From positions 169,216 to 233,215 of the forward strand of contig BCKE01000056.1 in the NCBI GenBank assembly GCA_001600495.1: a stretch of DNA of 64,000 nucleotides, read 5' to 3'. Positions within the stretch are counted from its first letter, which is position 1, and each line of letters starts with the position of its first letter. Source of the stretch: Pilasporangium apinafurcum. Lineage: Eukaryota > Oomycota > Peronosporomycetes > Pythiales > Pythiaceae. Positions 20,843 to 31,200 of this stretch are shown here, one piece after another. Both the position numbers and the translations under genes were made by a program. Under the pieces are notes generated by a model that saw only the letters and a list, made by a program, of their open reading frames with translations, was not told the DNA's origin and searched no databases.

Positions 20843-23800
20843 CTAATTTGTGGCATGTGCCACCAGCTTGGCATAGATACCGTTGTGTCGGATCAGTTCC
20901 GAGTGCGTGCCTTGTTCAGCAATCTTACCACCACTGACCACACAAATCTTGTCCGCTTTACGAATTGTCGACAAGCGATGAGCGATAATGATCGTCGTAC
21001 GACGCTTCAGTGCAACCACCTTGTCCAACGCTTCCTGCACGATCTTCTCACTCTCTGAGTCCAAAGCACTCGTTGCTTCGTCCAACAATAAGATGTTAGG
21101 GTTCTTCAAGATCGCACGAGCGATAGCAATACGTTGTTTCTGACCACCAGACAACTGTTCACCTTTCATACCGACTTGGGTCTGATATCCATCGGGAAAT
21201 TGTGTGATAAAGTCATGCGCATTTGCCATCTTGGCAGCCGCTTCAATCTCTTCTTGACTTGGTTTCACATCCAAACCATAAGCGATGTTGTCAGCGATGG
21301 TGCCAATAAAGAGTGTTGGTTCTTGACCGACCAATCCAATTTGACTGCGCAGCCAGTTCAAGTTTAGTTCCTTCGTGTCGACACCATCCAGCAATACCTG
21401 GCCCTGAATGGGATCGTAGAACCGTTCAATGAGCGAAATGCATGTACTTTTGCCACCGCCACTTGGACCGCAAAAAGCTACTGTTTGCCCTGCTTCGATC
21501 GTCAGGTTATAATTCTTCAACACGGTCACTTCTGGTCGTGTTGGATATCGGAAGAGAATATTCTTGAACTCAATTTTGCCTTCCACTGTTGCTGGTTTCA
21601 ATCCACTTTCGTCAAATGAGTCAACAGGAAGAGGTCGGTCGCGAATTGCAACAATTGCAGCGCCAGCCTTAGTCGCATTTTCAGAATCACCAAGGAAGGA
21701 TGCAGCATTGCCGACGCCCTGCGCAGACATCATGATCGCCATCAACGTGCGCATGAGTTCATTGAACGAAATATCTCCATGAGACACCAGAACACCACCG
21801 TACCAGAACACCAGTGCATATGTAGCAAACAAAATGAAAGAACTGAAGCCAAGGGCTGCTCCATTGATGTGCGCTTGTCTGCGCCCATTCTTTAACGGCT
21901 CTTCCAATAGATCCGAGAACTTGCTAGAGATAGGAGTCTCCAAGCCAAGTGAAACGACAGTGCGAATATTGATAAGCGCCTCTGACGCGTGAGCACCAAC
22001 ATCAGACAATTCGTCTGACAAACCACCATTGCCTCTAAACTGATTGGATCGAATCATTTGCCCAAATAAGAGGAGTGGGAACACAGCCAACATGATAAGG
22101 GTCAACAACCAACTGCCGAATGCAAAAGAGATAACCAGCGCAGCGATAAAAGTAAATGCAGCTTGCACAACACGACCCAGAGCATCTCCAGAGATCATAG
22201 ACACCTTCGTTGCATTCGTTGACAGATCAGCAGTCAACGCACCGGTTGCATTCTGCTTTTCATCGAAGAAACCAATGTTTTGACGGCAAAGCGCTGTGAA
22301 ATGAATATCGCGCAACCGTGACGTCAATTTCTCGGCCATGTACCGGAAGCAGTAGTTCTGCAAAGCAGTGAAGAAGAAAATGACCGCCGCTCCAGCAAGG
22401 TAGCAGATACCATACACCACAACGTCATCGTACAAATCGTCGAGGTATGAATGATCATGATACTTCTTGAATGCCGCATACTTAACTGTCATTGAGCTCA
22501 CCATGGCACTAATCAAAAGAGCGGACGCAGGCAAAGCAAAGCCATTTACGCCTGCACCAATCATACCTCCAATGAAAAACTTTCGTTCAGGTCGACTAAA
22601 ATTCATGGCATCAAGCACTGTGAACTTTTTCGGCGCTGCACCAGCATCGACCTCGTTTCCAGCATTAACATCGCCAAATTTATCGCTATTGATGGAGTGT
22701 GTACTTGCCTTACGAAGCATATTGATTGTATCGCCACCGGATTGAGTTTCCGCTAGTTCTACCGCAGCAGCTTCAGCTTCTTCTTGGGCCTTTTCTTCCT
22801 GGATCGTATACAAGTTCTGATAGACACCGTTCTCAATGGTCATTAATTGATCATGCGGTCCTTCTTCGACAACACATCCACCAGACAAAACCACAATCTT
22901 ATCCGCACGACGCACAGTACTCAGTCGATGTGCGATCACCAACGTCGTCATGTGTGTCTTGTCCATTAAATCATTCAATGCAGCTTGCACAATACGTTCA
23001 CTCTCTGCATCCAAAGCGCTGGTGGCTTCATCCAACACCAGAATCTTTGGCTCACGAACGATGGCACGAGCGATCGCAACACGTTGTTTCTGTCCACCAG
23101 AGAGAGAAACACCCTTCTCACCCACCAACGTATCGTAGTTTTCTGGTAGAGACATGATGAATGTGTGTGCATTCGCCAATTTTGCTGCTTCAATCACTTG
23201 TTCACGCGTCACATTCTCACCTCCAGAAGCAATGTTTTCATGAATAGACTTGGCAAACAGTACGGGTTCCTGTGACACCAACCCAATCTGTGAACGAAGC
23301 CAATTAACGTTGAGCGTGCTGATATCACGTCCGTCAAGGAGCAATGTACCACTGGTTGGATCATAGAATCGCTCTAGTAGTGCAATCAATGTACTCTTGC
23401 CACCACCACTAGCACCAACAAAGGCAACAGTCTGTCCACTTTCGATCGTGACATTGTAGTTTTTCAAGATCTGAGCATCTGGTCGACTTGGGTAGGTGAA
23501 ATTGATATTGATAGCCTCGATTTTTCCTTCGCATGACTCCGGAATAATCCCATCGTCTTTTGAAGCATCAATAGCAGACATAGTGTCCAAGATCTTGTAC
23601 AATTCAGCAGCAGCACCTCTTGCTTCCGCAACAGCGCTAATGTTCGGTGAAATTTGAGCAAGCGAGATCGTACCCAGCAGCACACCGAAGAATCCCTGGA
23701 ATACTTCACTTGGGGAGGCTTTATCATCGGACACCTTCGAGCCACCATACCACAGACCAGCGGCGTACATGACCCAGATACTCGCCATAAACAAGCCAAA

Positions 23801-24748
23801 GACAGCCGACGAGTACTTTGCCAATTCAATGTTTTCTTTCTCAGCAACGAGTGCGCGCTCATTGTACTTGTCAATGGCGCGCTTCTCACCGTTCAACGAA
23901 GAAACTGTACGAATGGAGCCTAGTGTTTCTTCCGCAACTGCACCAGCTTCAGCATACATTTTCTGAGAGTACACTGCTCGTGTACGTAGCAATGTCAAGA
24001 GGTATGCCAGCGAAATAGCCATGACTGGCATCACACATGCCATGACCAAACTCATGTCCCAGCCTTTCACAAAGCCAATGATGTAGCCCGTAAGAAATTG
24101 ACAGGTATACTTGAACGACTCGCCCAATTTCTGACCCATACCGTCCTTGATTTTAATTGTATCACCTGTCAATCGACTCGAAAGCTGCAATGCGTCATGG
24201 CTATCGTACCAGCTGATATCCAAGTAAAGCATATGTCGGAACGCTTCGTCACGGAGCTTCTTCATCTGTCGCTCGGCGGTGTTCGAGAACAGCACCAACG
24301 AAACATAATCAGTCACAAACAGTGCGACAGCAATACCCAAGTACTGTAATGCCGCATCATTCACGGCACTCCGATCGACACCGCCATCCGCTTGCGCAAA
24401 CGCACCGATGGCATTCCCAAAGATCAGCGCCATACATGGGAAAAGTGCACCATTCGCGCCAGCAAACACCACACCAACGGCGAGCCAAAACTTGTCCATT
24501 GGCGTCGCATATCGATACAATTGCGAGAACGGCAATGCTAGTGCCTCATCTTTCTTTTTCTTTTTATCATCCAGGGATTCACTATCGTCGCCACCGCTTT
24601 CGCTTGTGTTTGCTTTTTTCTTGCCGTTCACCTGGAGCGCGACGTCGTCTGGTTTCAGTGTGCGCGGCGTCGCGACCTGTACGAAGTCGGCCGTCGACTC
24701 CGTGGACTCGGCATTGATATTGTTGTCGTCCTCTCGCCTCGTCGACAT
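20843..24748 (-). CDS. P-glycoprotein-type full ABC transporter (ABCB/MDR), copy B
   Basis: A 1301-residue exporter with TMD1-NBD1-TMD2-NBD2. The N-terminus is an acidic and lysine-rich cytosolic stretch (SLDDKKKKKDEAL). The intracellular loop phrase ISWYDSHDALQLSSRLTGDT and both NBDs are complete: Walker A GASGGGKST near residue 443 and GPSGGGKST near 1092, LSGGQKQR in each, LDEATSALD with catalytic Glu in each, and IAHRLST H-loops. The ATG is at 24746-24748. Protein and DNA are closest to the copy at 33943; an 810-bp stretch covering NBD1 (22809-23618) appears essentially identical to 35031-35840 there, while flanking TMD sequence differs. The NBD2 region also shares long DNA identity with the copies at 11803, 28205 and 33943. 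No introns. Likely a plasma-membrane exporter; substrate unknown. Confidence 0.95.
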   Translation of the reverse strand: MSTRREDDNNINAESTESTADFVQVATPRTLKPDDVALQVNGKKKANTSESGGDDSESLDDKKKKKDEALALPFSQLYRYATPMDKFWLAVGVVFAGANGALFPCMALIFGNAIGAFAQADGGVDRSAVNDAALQYLGIAVALFVTDYVSLVLFSNTAERQMKKLRDEAFRHMLYLDISWYDSHDALQLSSRLTGDTIKIKDGMGQKLGESFKYTCQFLTGYIIGFVKGWDMSLVMACVMPVMAISLAYLLTLLRTRAVYSQKMYAEAGAVAEETLGSIRTVSSLNGEKRAIDKYNERALVAEKENIELAKYSSAVFGLFMASIWVMYAAGLWYGGSKVSDDKASPSEVFQGFFGVLLGTISLAQISPNISAVAEARGAAAELYKILDTMSAIDASKDDGIIPESCEGKIEAININFTYPSRPDAQILKNYNVTIESGQTVAFVGASGGGKSTLIALLERFYDPTSGTLLLDGRDISTLNVNWLRSQIGLVSQEPVLFAKSIHENIASGGENVTREQVIEAAKLANAHTFIMSLPENYDTLVGEKGVSLSGGQKQRVAIARAIVREPKILVLDEATSALDAESERIVQAALNDLMDKTHMTTLVIAHRLSTVRRADKIVVLSGGCVVEEGPHDQLMTIENGVYQNLYTIQEEKAQEEAEAAAVELAETQSGGDTINMLRKASTHSINSDKFGDVNAGNEVDAGAAPKKFTVLDAMNFSRPERKFFIGGMIGAGVNGFALPASALLISAMVSSMTVKYAAFKKYHDHSYLDDLYDDVVVYGICYLAGAAVIFFFTALQNYCFRYMAEKLTSRLRDIHFTALCRQNIGFFDEKQNATGALTADLSTNATKVSMISGDALGRVVQAAFTFIAALVISFAFGSWLLTLIMLAVFPLLLFGQMIRSNQFRGNGGLSDELSDVGAHASEALINIRTVVSLGLETPISSKFSDLLEEPLKNGRRQAHINGAALGFSSFILFATYALVFWYGGVLVSHGDISFNELMRTLMAIMMSAQGVGNAASFLGDSENATKAGAAIVAIRDRPLPVDSFDESGLKPATVEGKIEFKNILFRYPTRPEVTVLKNYNLTIEAGQTVAFCGPSGGGKSTCISLIERFYDPIQGQVLLDGVDTKELNLNWLRSQIGLVGQEPTLFIGTIADNIAYGLDVKPSQEEIEAAAKMANAHDFITQFPDGYQTQVGMKGEQLSGGQKQRIAIARAILKNPNILLLDEATSALDSESEKIVQEALDKVVALKRRTTIIIAHRLSTIRKADKICVVSGGKIAEQGTHSELIRHNGIYAKLVAHATN

Positions 24749-24885
24749 TGTAGTCTACGTGTAGATGGAGAGGGAAGCGTTGACAGATGGATTGAGAAGC
24801 TCGATCTTGCTCTTCCCGTACGCGCTTCTTTCCTTTCGCTTCACGTCAGCACTTGAGTGCGGATTCTAGAATGGAGGAAGGAATC

Positions 24886-24929
24886 CACACACACATCCAC
24901 ACACATTTACACACACACACGCACACACT
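24886..24929. repeat. CA-rich simple repeat
   Basis: Interrupted (CA)n tract, CCACACACACATCCACACAC and following, about 140-180 bases upstream of the start of the minus-strand ABC gene. Confidence 0.8.
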
Positions 24930-26147
24930 ATTGACCACACAACGCGGCCGAAGGTCCATCAGGAAAGCCGCCACAAGAGGAACAGAAAACGAGGAAAAAA
25001 TGGACGCAGTGCGGGTAGGGCTGTTCGGGTGATTGTGGGCACGTATATCCAGTTAAATCAGTAGTTTACCACAAAATGTAATAGTAGCTTATTGCTAATG
25101 TACTGGATTTAGAGTTTTTATTACACACAAATGCAAGAGTGACGGTGGTGAACACGGTCATCATCGTGTCCTTGTGGATTGCGTGGGGAGATGGGTAAGA
25201 TTATACATGTAATGGTGAGTCCATTTCGCTATAGAGTGCACATCTCCCCACACATCGACGAAAGTCGCTTGGCTATTGAGAATGTACCAGCTTTTTCGCT
25301 GCTATTCTGTTGCAAAGATTGGCCAAATCAGGTCATCCTAAGACAAAACTTTGATTTTTGACTTTTACCGCATAAAACGAGTGGTGAACCCAAGATGACA
25401 TGGAAATGCCGGTAGAGAGCGAAAAAACATTTCCTGTATATTGAAAAAGTGTGACTTTTAAGCAAAATATCGCCTATATACACATAAGCGTCCACAATGG
25501 CTAACAAAAATTTGTGGTTAATAACCTAAAATTTAGGATAAGTGTAACGCAATTTTTGGTTTTTTCACATTTTCGAACCAGTGACAGTTTGCTCCGTTTA
25601 TGTCTCATTTACACTCATCTTGCTGACTTGCCACCTTCGCAAAAGAGCGACTCCATCTGCTACATTCACTCTCTCTCGCTCGCTCGCAAGAGTTCGTAGA
25701 CAAGTGAAGGGTGTAAATTGTTTCCATCCGTCTGGTGTCAGCATGCCGGTGATGATAAGCACCGAGGATTACGGAAACCTATACCATTTCCATGGTATTG
25801 GCTTGGACGTACAGTAAGTACCAGCACTCAAACATACACTCATGGGCAAGGGATGTCTTCTTGACCATTGAGAACGCGTAGGAAATTTTTGCATGGGTAG
25901 GGATAACACAACAGAATTACGTGTTACATCGAACACATCTACCTGCAATGTGTTCATTTAAGGCAGCACAAACTAAGATCAACTTGCTAAAGCTCCTCTC
26001 ATTTATTACATAATTGATAGAACCGAGATTACCACAAGATTCTTCGAGCACCTTTATCAATGAAATACACAGACTACTCACACTATACAGATCCAGACCA
26101 ACTAAAAGCAGAGTATTGCATGCCACACTTGGGCACAACCCCGATTA
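24930..26147. other. Intergenic, nothing recognised
   Basis: Contains short open frames only. No motif, repeat family or RNA gene could be supported. Confidence 0.4.
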
Positions 26148-26480
26148 CTAATAATATCTGTTGTTGTCGTAGTAGCTACCATATCCGTTGTTGTTGTAGT
26201 AGCTACCATATCCGTTGTTGCCATAGTAGTCATTGTAGTCATTATAGTCATTATAGTTCCCATAGCCGTAGTAGTCGTAGCCAGAATCGTAGTCGCGCTT
26301 GTGGTGATGACGATGGTGACGGTCACGCCGACGGCAATGCTTGTTATGTCTGCCATGATTGCCATAGTTTCCTCCATAGCTTCCGTAGTAATAGTTGTCA
26401 TCATAGTATCCATACGCGTTCGCTCCAATGAACAGGAGTGCTGCGAGTAGCATGAAGAGAGCAGTAGCAGTACGAATCAT
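26148..26480 (-). CDS. Small secreted Tyr/Gly/His-rich protein (copy 3)
   Basis: A 110-residue protein starting MIRTATALFMLLAALLFIGANA-YG, a strong signal peptide. The mature chain has a YYDDNYYYGSYGG start, a basic His/Arg cluster (HCRRRDRHHRHHHKRDY), then GYGNY followed by three NDY triplets and three GYGSYY/NN units. It is nearly identical over most of its length to the two copies in the inverted repeat at 47.4-49.3 kb, but has three NDY units where they have eight, and different first residues (MIRTAT against MHKVI). This points to recent recombination within the signal-peptide region plus repeat-number change. One cysteine. Secreted; function unknown, perhaps cell-wall or adhesive. Confidence 0.75.
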   Translation of the reverse strand: MIRTATALFMLLAALLFIGANAYGYYDDNYYYGSYGGNYGNHGRHNKHCRRRDRHHRHHHKRDYDSGYDYYGYGNYNDYNDYNDYYGNNGYGSYYNNNGYGSYYDNNRYY

Positions 26481-28204
26481 CTTTACCGTTTACCTAGGTT
26501 GTTTTTTGTTGTTCGCTAGGAAGTAAAACGCAAACTGAGCATACCGCGTTGCTTGTGAACCAACACTGCCTGAATGGACACATATGAACACAAAAACCGG
26601 AATATCGATGGGACCTGTAGTTGAGATGGAAATCAAGGTCTCTTACACAATGCGTGGCTCTCAACATCAAGTGTGTAAATACAAGATGATTGATGTGATG
26701 AAATAATACCATTTGCATATATGCTGTTTGTATCGACCTTTCATCTTTGCTTTGGAACTAGTCTTGTACTCTTTCATCTTATGTGCTAAGAAACCAGCCA
26801 AGCCATTTATCGCGCAAACCTTCTTTATTCTCTTTGCAAGGACGAAGAGGAGTGTATTGACCATGATCAATTAAAGTAAATGCTGATGTGAACATAATGT
26901 CATGATCAGTGACTGCGCTCCATACCTTTTAATGCCACTAATTCAGTGTGGATAAGTCCTAGACGTTATACTGATTTTGATCTTGAGTGACTAACTGGAG
27001 TCTACATGTGTGAAACTCGACGAGATAGATTTTATAGCGGTGCTTGGAAGTGTTTTGCAACTGTATTATGGCGACTGAATGATTCCACTGCTTTTGTATC
27101 CATCCAAGCAGAATATATCTGAATGATTGTGATATCATTTGGGGTCATGCAGAGTGATTGCTCTTCTTTCTTTTTTCCCCAAGAGGTGGATTCTGCTTGC
27201 CAATCAATCAATGAAGCGACGTGTCCAATTCTCGTTGCACATGGCATGATTTCCTAACACAAAAGCAGTAGACCATTCTTAATCTCAGACTGAGGTATAT
27301 GAAGCTATAATGCAGATGCAGAACGAAATGTATTAACTCAATCTCAGCTTCACTAGTTTTCATATCCATTCAAAGTCAAATTAATACTGGAACGAGTTCG
27401 CTATAATCTCTGCAACGTATAGATTGCATAAAAAAACAGCAGAAGCGAGGTTGTGTGATAGAGATGGGTAGCTTGGCGGGTCGCAACCAACAGGAACGTT
27501 TGAAGATTTTGTCGAGCGATCAACAGCAAGAGAATGGATGTCAATCGGAATGTTGGTGTCTGTACAATCATTGTCGTGTACTTCGGGTGGTCCAAGACTT
27601 ACCTCTCATAATAAATATATTTCTGTACTCACCAAGTTTATCTCTTCACAATATTACAAATTCTTGAATCTTATAATAAATACCCTCTGTAAAGTGATTT
27701 CTGTCGCATGCAGCTTTGATGGTCATTCCTGGGCCATACGACGTTGCGTTGTATGGGGCCATGCCTTTAACAACAATTCATCAATGTCGTCGTTGCCGTC
27801 GCACAAACTCAGAAATGGCACCAGTTGTTAGAGAAATGCAATTGAAAAAAATGTGGAACTATCCAACCGTTAGGTGGTACGCATGGCTGATGTGTGTAAA
27901 ATAAATTTGACAATATAGGTTGATAAACTGTTTATTTGTGACAATAAAGGAATATTGGATTGTATTAAGAATCTACTTTTTACTGATATACCGTCGGTAA
28001 TGCCAAAAAGTGAATATAATAGCTGTTCGTCCACTATCCCTGCTGTGTGTATGAGTGTGGAGATGGGCAGTCACCGGTCGCCAGCTGGAGAAGCCAAGTG
28101 ACCTTCCTTCGATAAACAATGCGGCACACATGGGATGATAATCAAATCCTTTCATTTCCGAAAACGCGCTCTGCCTGATAGATAGACACACATATACGCG
28201 CGCA
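26481..28204. other. Intergenic, nothing recognised
   Basis: About 1.7 kb with only short frames. The last 60 bases are the leader of the ABC gene at 28205 and contain CTTTCATTTCC, a partial match to the oomycete Inr. Confidence 0.35.
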
Positions 28205-31200
28205 ATGGAGGAGAAGAAGCCACTAGCTGATGGCGACTATCATCGCGTGGAAACACCGCGTGCAGTGCACCTCCAAGTCGATGAACCAACCAGCGGCAAA
28301 TTCGAGAAGAAAGACACTGCCAGTGATTCAGACGGTTCTACGACCGGATACGACAGTGACGGCAACAAGAAGAAGTCTAAGAAGAAGAAGAAGGATGAAG
28401 AAGGAGATAAGCCAGCGTTCAAGTTTAGCGATCTGTATCGATTCGCGACACCGATGGACAAGCTGCTATTGTTTACGGGTATAGTGACCGCGGGTCTGAA
28501 TGGTGCATTGTTCCCACTGATGGCAATCGTGTTTGGCAACGTGTTGACGGGCTTCACCGATCCGGTTGACTTGGATGCAATCAACCGAGCGGCGTTGGAT
28601 TACCTTTTGATTGCGATTTTCCTCTTTTTTACGGATTACATTTCGTATGTGAGCTTTTACACAACTGCTGAGCGGCAAATGAAGGCGCTGCGTGGTGCAG
28701 CGCTGCGCCATATGCTCTACTTAGATATTACATGGTACGACGGCAACGACCCTTTACAACTCTCCAGTCGATTGACTGGTGACACGGTCAAGATCAAGGA
28801 CGGTATGGGCCAGAAATTGGGCGACGCAGTCAAGTTTTTCGTGCAATTTGTCACGGGTTTTATCATCGGTTTTGCGCAGGGATGGGACATAACGCTCGTC
28901 ATGGCGTGCGTCATGCCTATCGTCTCGCTTTCACTCGGGTGGCTCATCACAACCATGCGCGCCAAGTCGGAATGGGCACAAAAAGTATATGCCAAAGCCG
29001 GTGCCGTTGCCGAAGAAACACTCGGCTCTATCCGCACTGTTGCGTCTCTTAATGGTGAGAAACGCGCAATTGCCAGTTTCGAAGAGCATACCAAAGAAGC
29101 CGAGAAGGAAAACATTTCACTGCATCGTGTGGTGTCGTGGGTCTTTGGCATGTTTATCGGTAGTGTATGGGTGATGTACTCGATCGGGCTTTGGTACGGT
29201 GGTCACAAGGTCTCACAGGGGAACATGACGCCTGGTGAGGTGTTTACGGCTTTCTTTGCGGTCATGATGGGCACAGGTGCCCTCGCACAGATCTCGCCCA
29301 ACATTACGTCAGTCTCTCAGGCAGCAGGCGCTGCAACGGCCATTTTTAAAATTTTGGACACGCCGTCAGTGATTGATGCATCCAAAGATGAAGGAATTAT
29401 CCCTGATACTTGCGAGGGAAAAATCGAAGCCATTGATTTGCATTTTACTTATCCGAGTCGTCCCGAGGCGCCCATTTTGGTCAATTACAATGTCACTATC
29501 GAGGCTGGTCAAACCGTCGCGTTTGCTGGTGCTAGTGGTGGTGGTAAGAGCACGTTGATTGCGCTACTAGAGCGGTTTTATGATCCCTCCGCTGGCCAGT
29601 TGCTGCTGGACGGTCGGGATGTGAAGACATTGAACATCAAATGGCTGCGTTCCCAAATTGGGTTGGTGTCGCAAGAACCCGTACTGTTTGCAACGACGAT
29701 CTTTGAAAACATTGCTGCCGGTGGTAAGGATATTACACGTGAGCAAGCGATTGAAGCAGCAAAATTGGCGAATGCACACACATTCATCATGTCTCTACCA
29801 GAAAACTATGACACGCTGGTAGGTGAGAAGGGTGTTTCTCTCTCTGGTGGACAGAAACAGCGCGTGGCAATTGCACGTGCTATTGTGCGTGAGCCAAAGA
29901 TTCTGGTGCTGGATGAAGCCACCAGTGCCTTGGATGCTGAAAGTGAAAAGGTTGTGCAAGCTGCATTGAATGATTTAATGGCCAAGACAAAAATGACGAC
30001 GTTGGTGATTGCGCATCGATTGAGTACCATTCGTCACGCTGACAAAATTGTAGTATTGAACGAGGGTCACATTGTGGAAGACGGTACTCACGATGAACTG
30101 CTTGCGATCGAGAACGGTATTTACAACAACATGTATACGATTCAACAACTGCGCTCGAAAGAAGAGGAAGAAGCTGCGGCAGAAGCGGCTGGTGAACGTG
30201 CGGAACTCGCACGGCATTCCAGTTTTGTGTCGACGAAAACAGACATTTCCGTCAGCGATGTTGAGAAAAATGAACTCGATACGCCGCCATTTGGTATGGG
30301 TGACATGTTCCGCCTGAGCAGACCGGAAAAGAAGTACTTTTACTTGGGGCTGCTTGGTTGTCTTGTCAGTGGTATCTCCATGCCTGGCTCAGCCTTACTG
30401 GTGAGCGCGATCATCACGGCCATGACGGAAAAGTACTCACAGTATAAGCAGACCAATGATCACGACTATTTGGACAAACTCTATGACGATGTCATGATCT
30501 ATGGCATTCTCTATCTCGTTGGAGCAGCTGTGATTGTGGTATTTACCTGGATGCAATCGTATGCGTTTAAGTACATTGCAGAGAAATTGACGACTCGGCT
30601 TCGGAATATCAATTTCTCGTCGCTCTGCAGGCAAAACGTTGGCTTCTTTGACGAGAAGACGCACGCCACCGGTGCATTAACCGCAGACTTGTCGACGAAT
30701 GCCACGAAGGTGGCGTTGTTGTCAGGTGATTCCCAGGCACGCGTGTTCCAGGCAGTATTTACGCTGGTCGCAGCACTGGTGATCTCGTTTGGCTTTGGCA
30801 GTTGGCTGTTATCGTTGATCATGCTCGCGATTTTGCCGCTACTGCTACTAGGACATTACTTCCGCATGAATCAAATCATGGGCAAGAAGGCGATCTCGGA
30901 TGAACTGGCTGTGCCTGGTGCACATGCATCTGAAGTTTTGAGCAACATTCGTACGGTCGTGTCGTTGGGCATTGAGAAAAGTTCTGCCGATAAATTTGTC
31001 GATTTGTTGGAAGAACCTATGCGAAAGGGCAAAACCGAAGCACAAATCAATGGTGTGGCCCTTGGCTTTAGTTCGTTTATTATGATGGCAACGTACTCGC
31101 TCATCTTCTGGTATGGTGCGAAATTGGTGAACAATGGTGACATTACTTTTGGTCAATTGATCAAGACGTTGATGGCAATCATGATGTCAATCCAAGGTGT

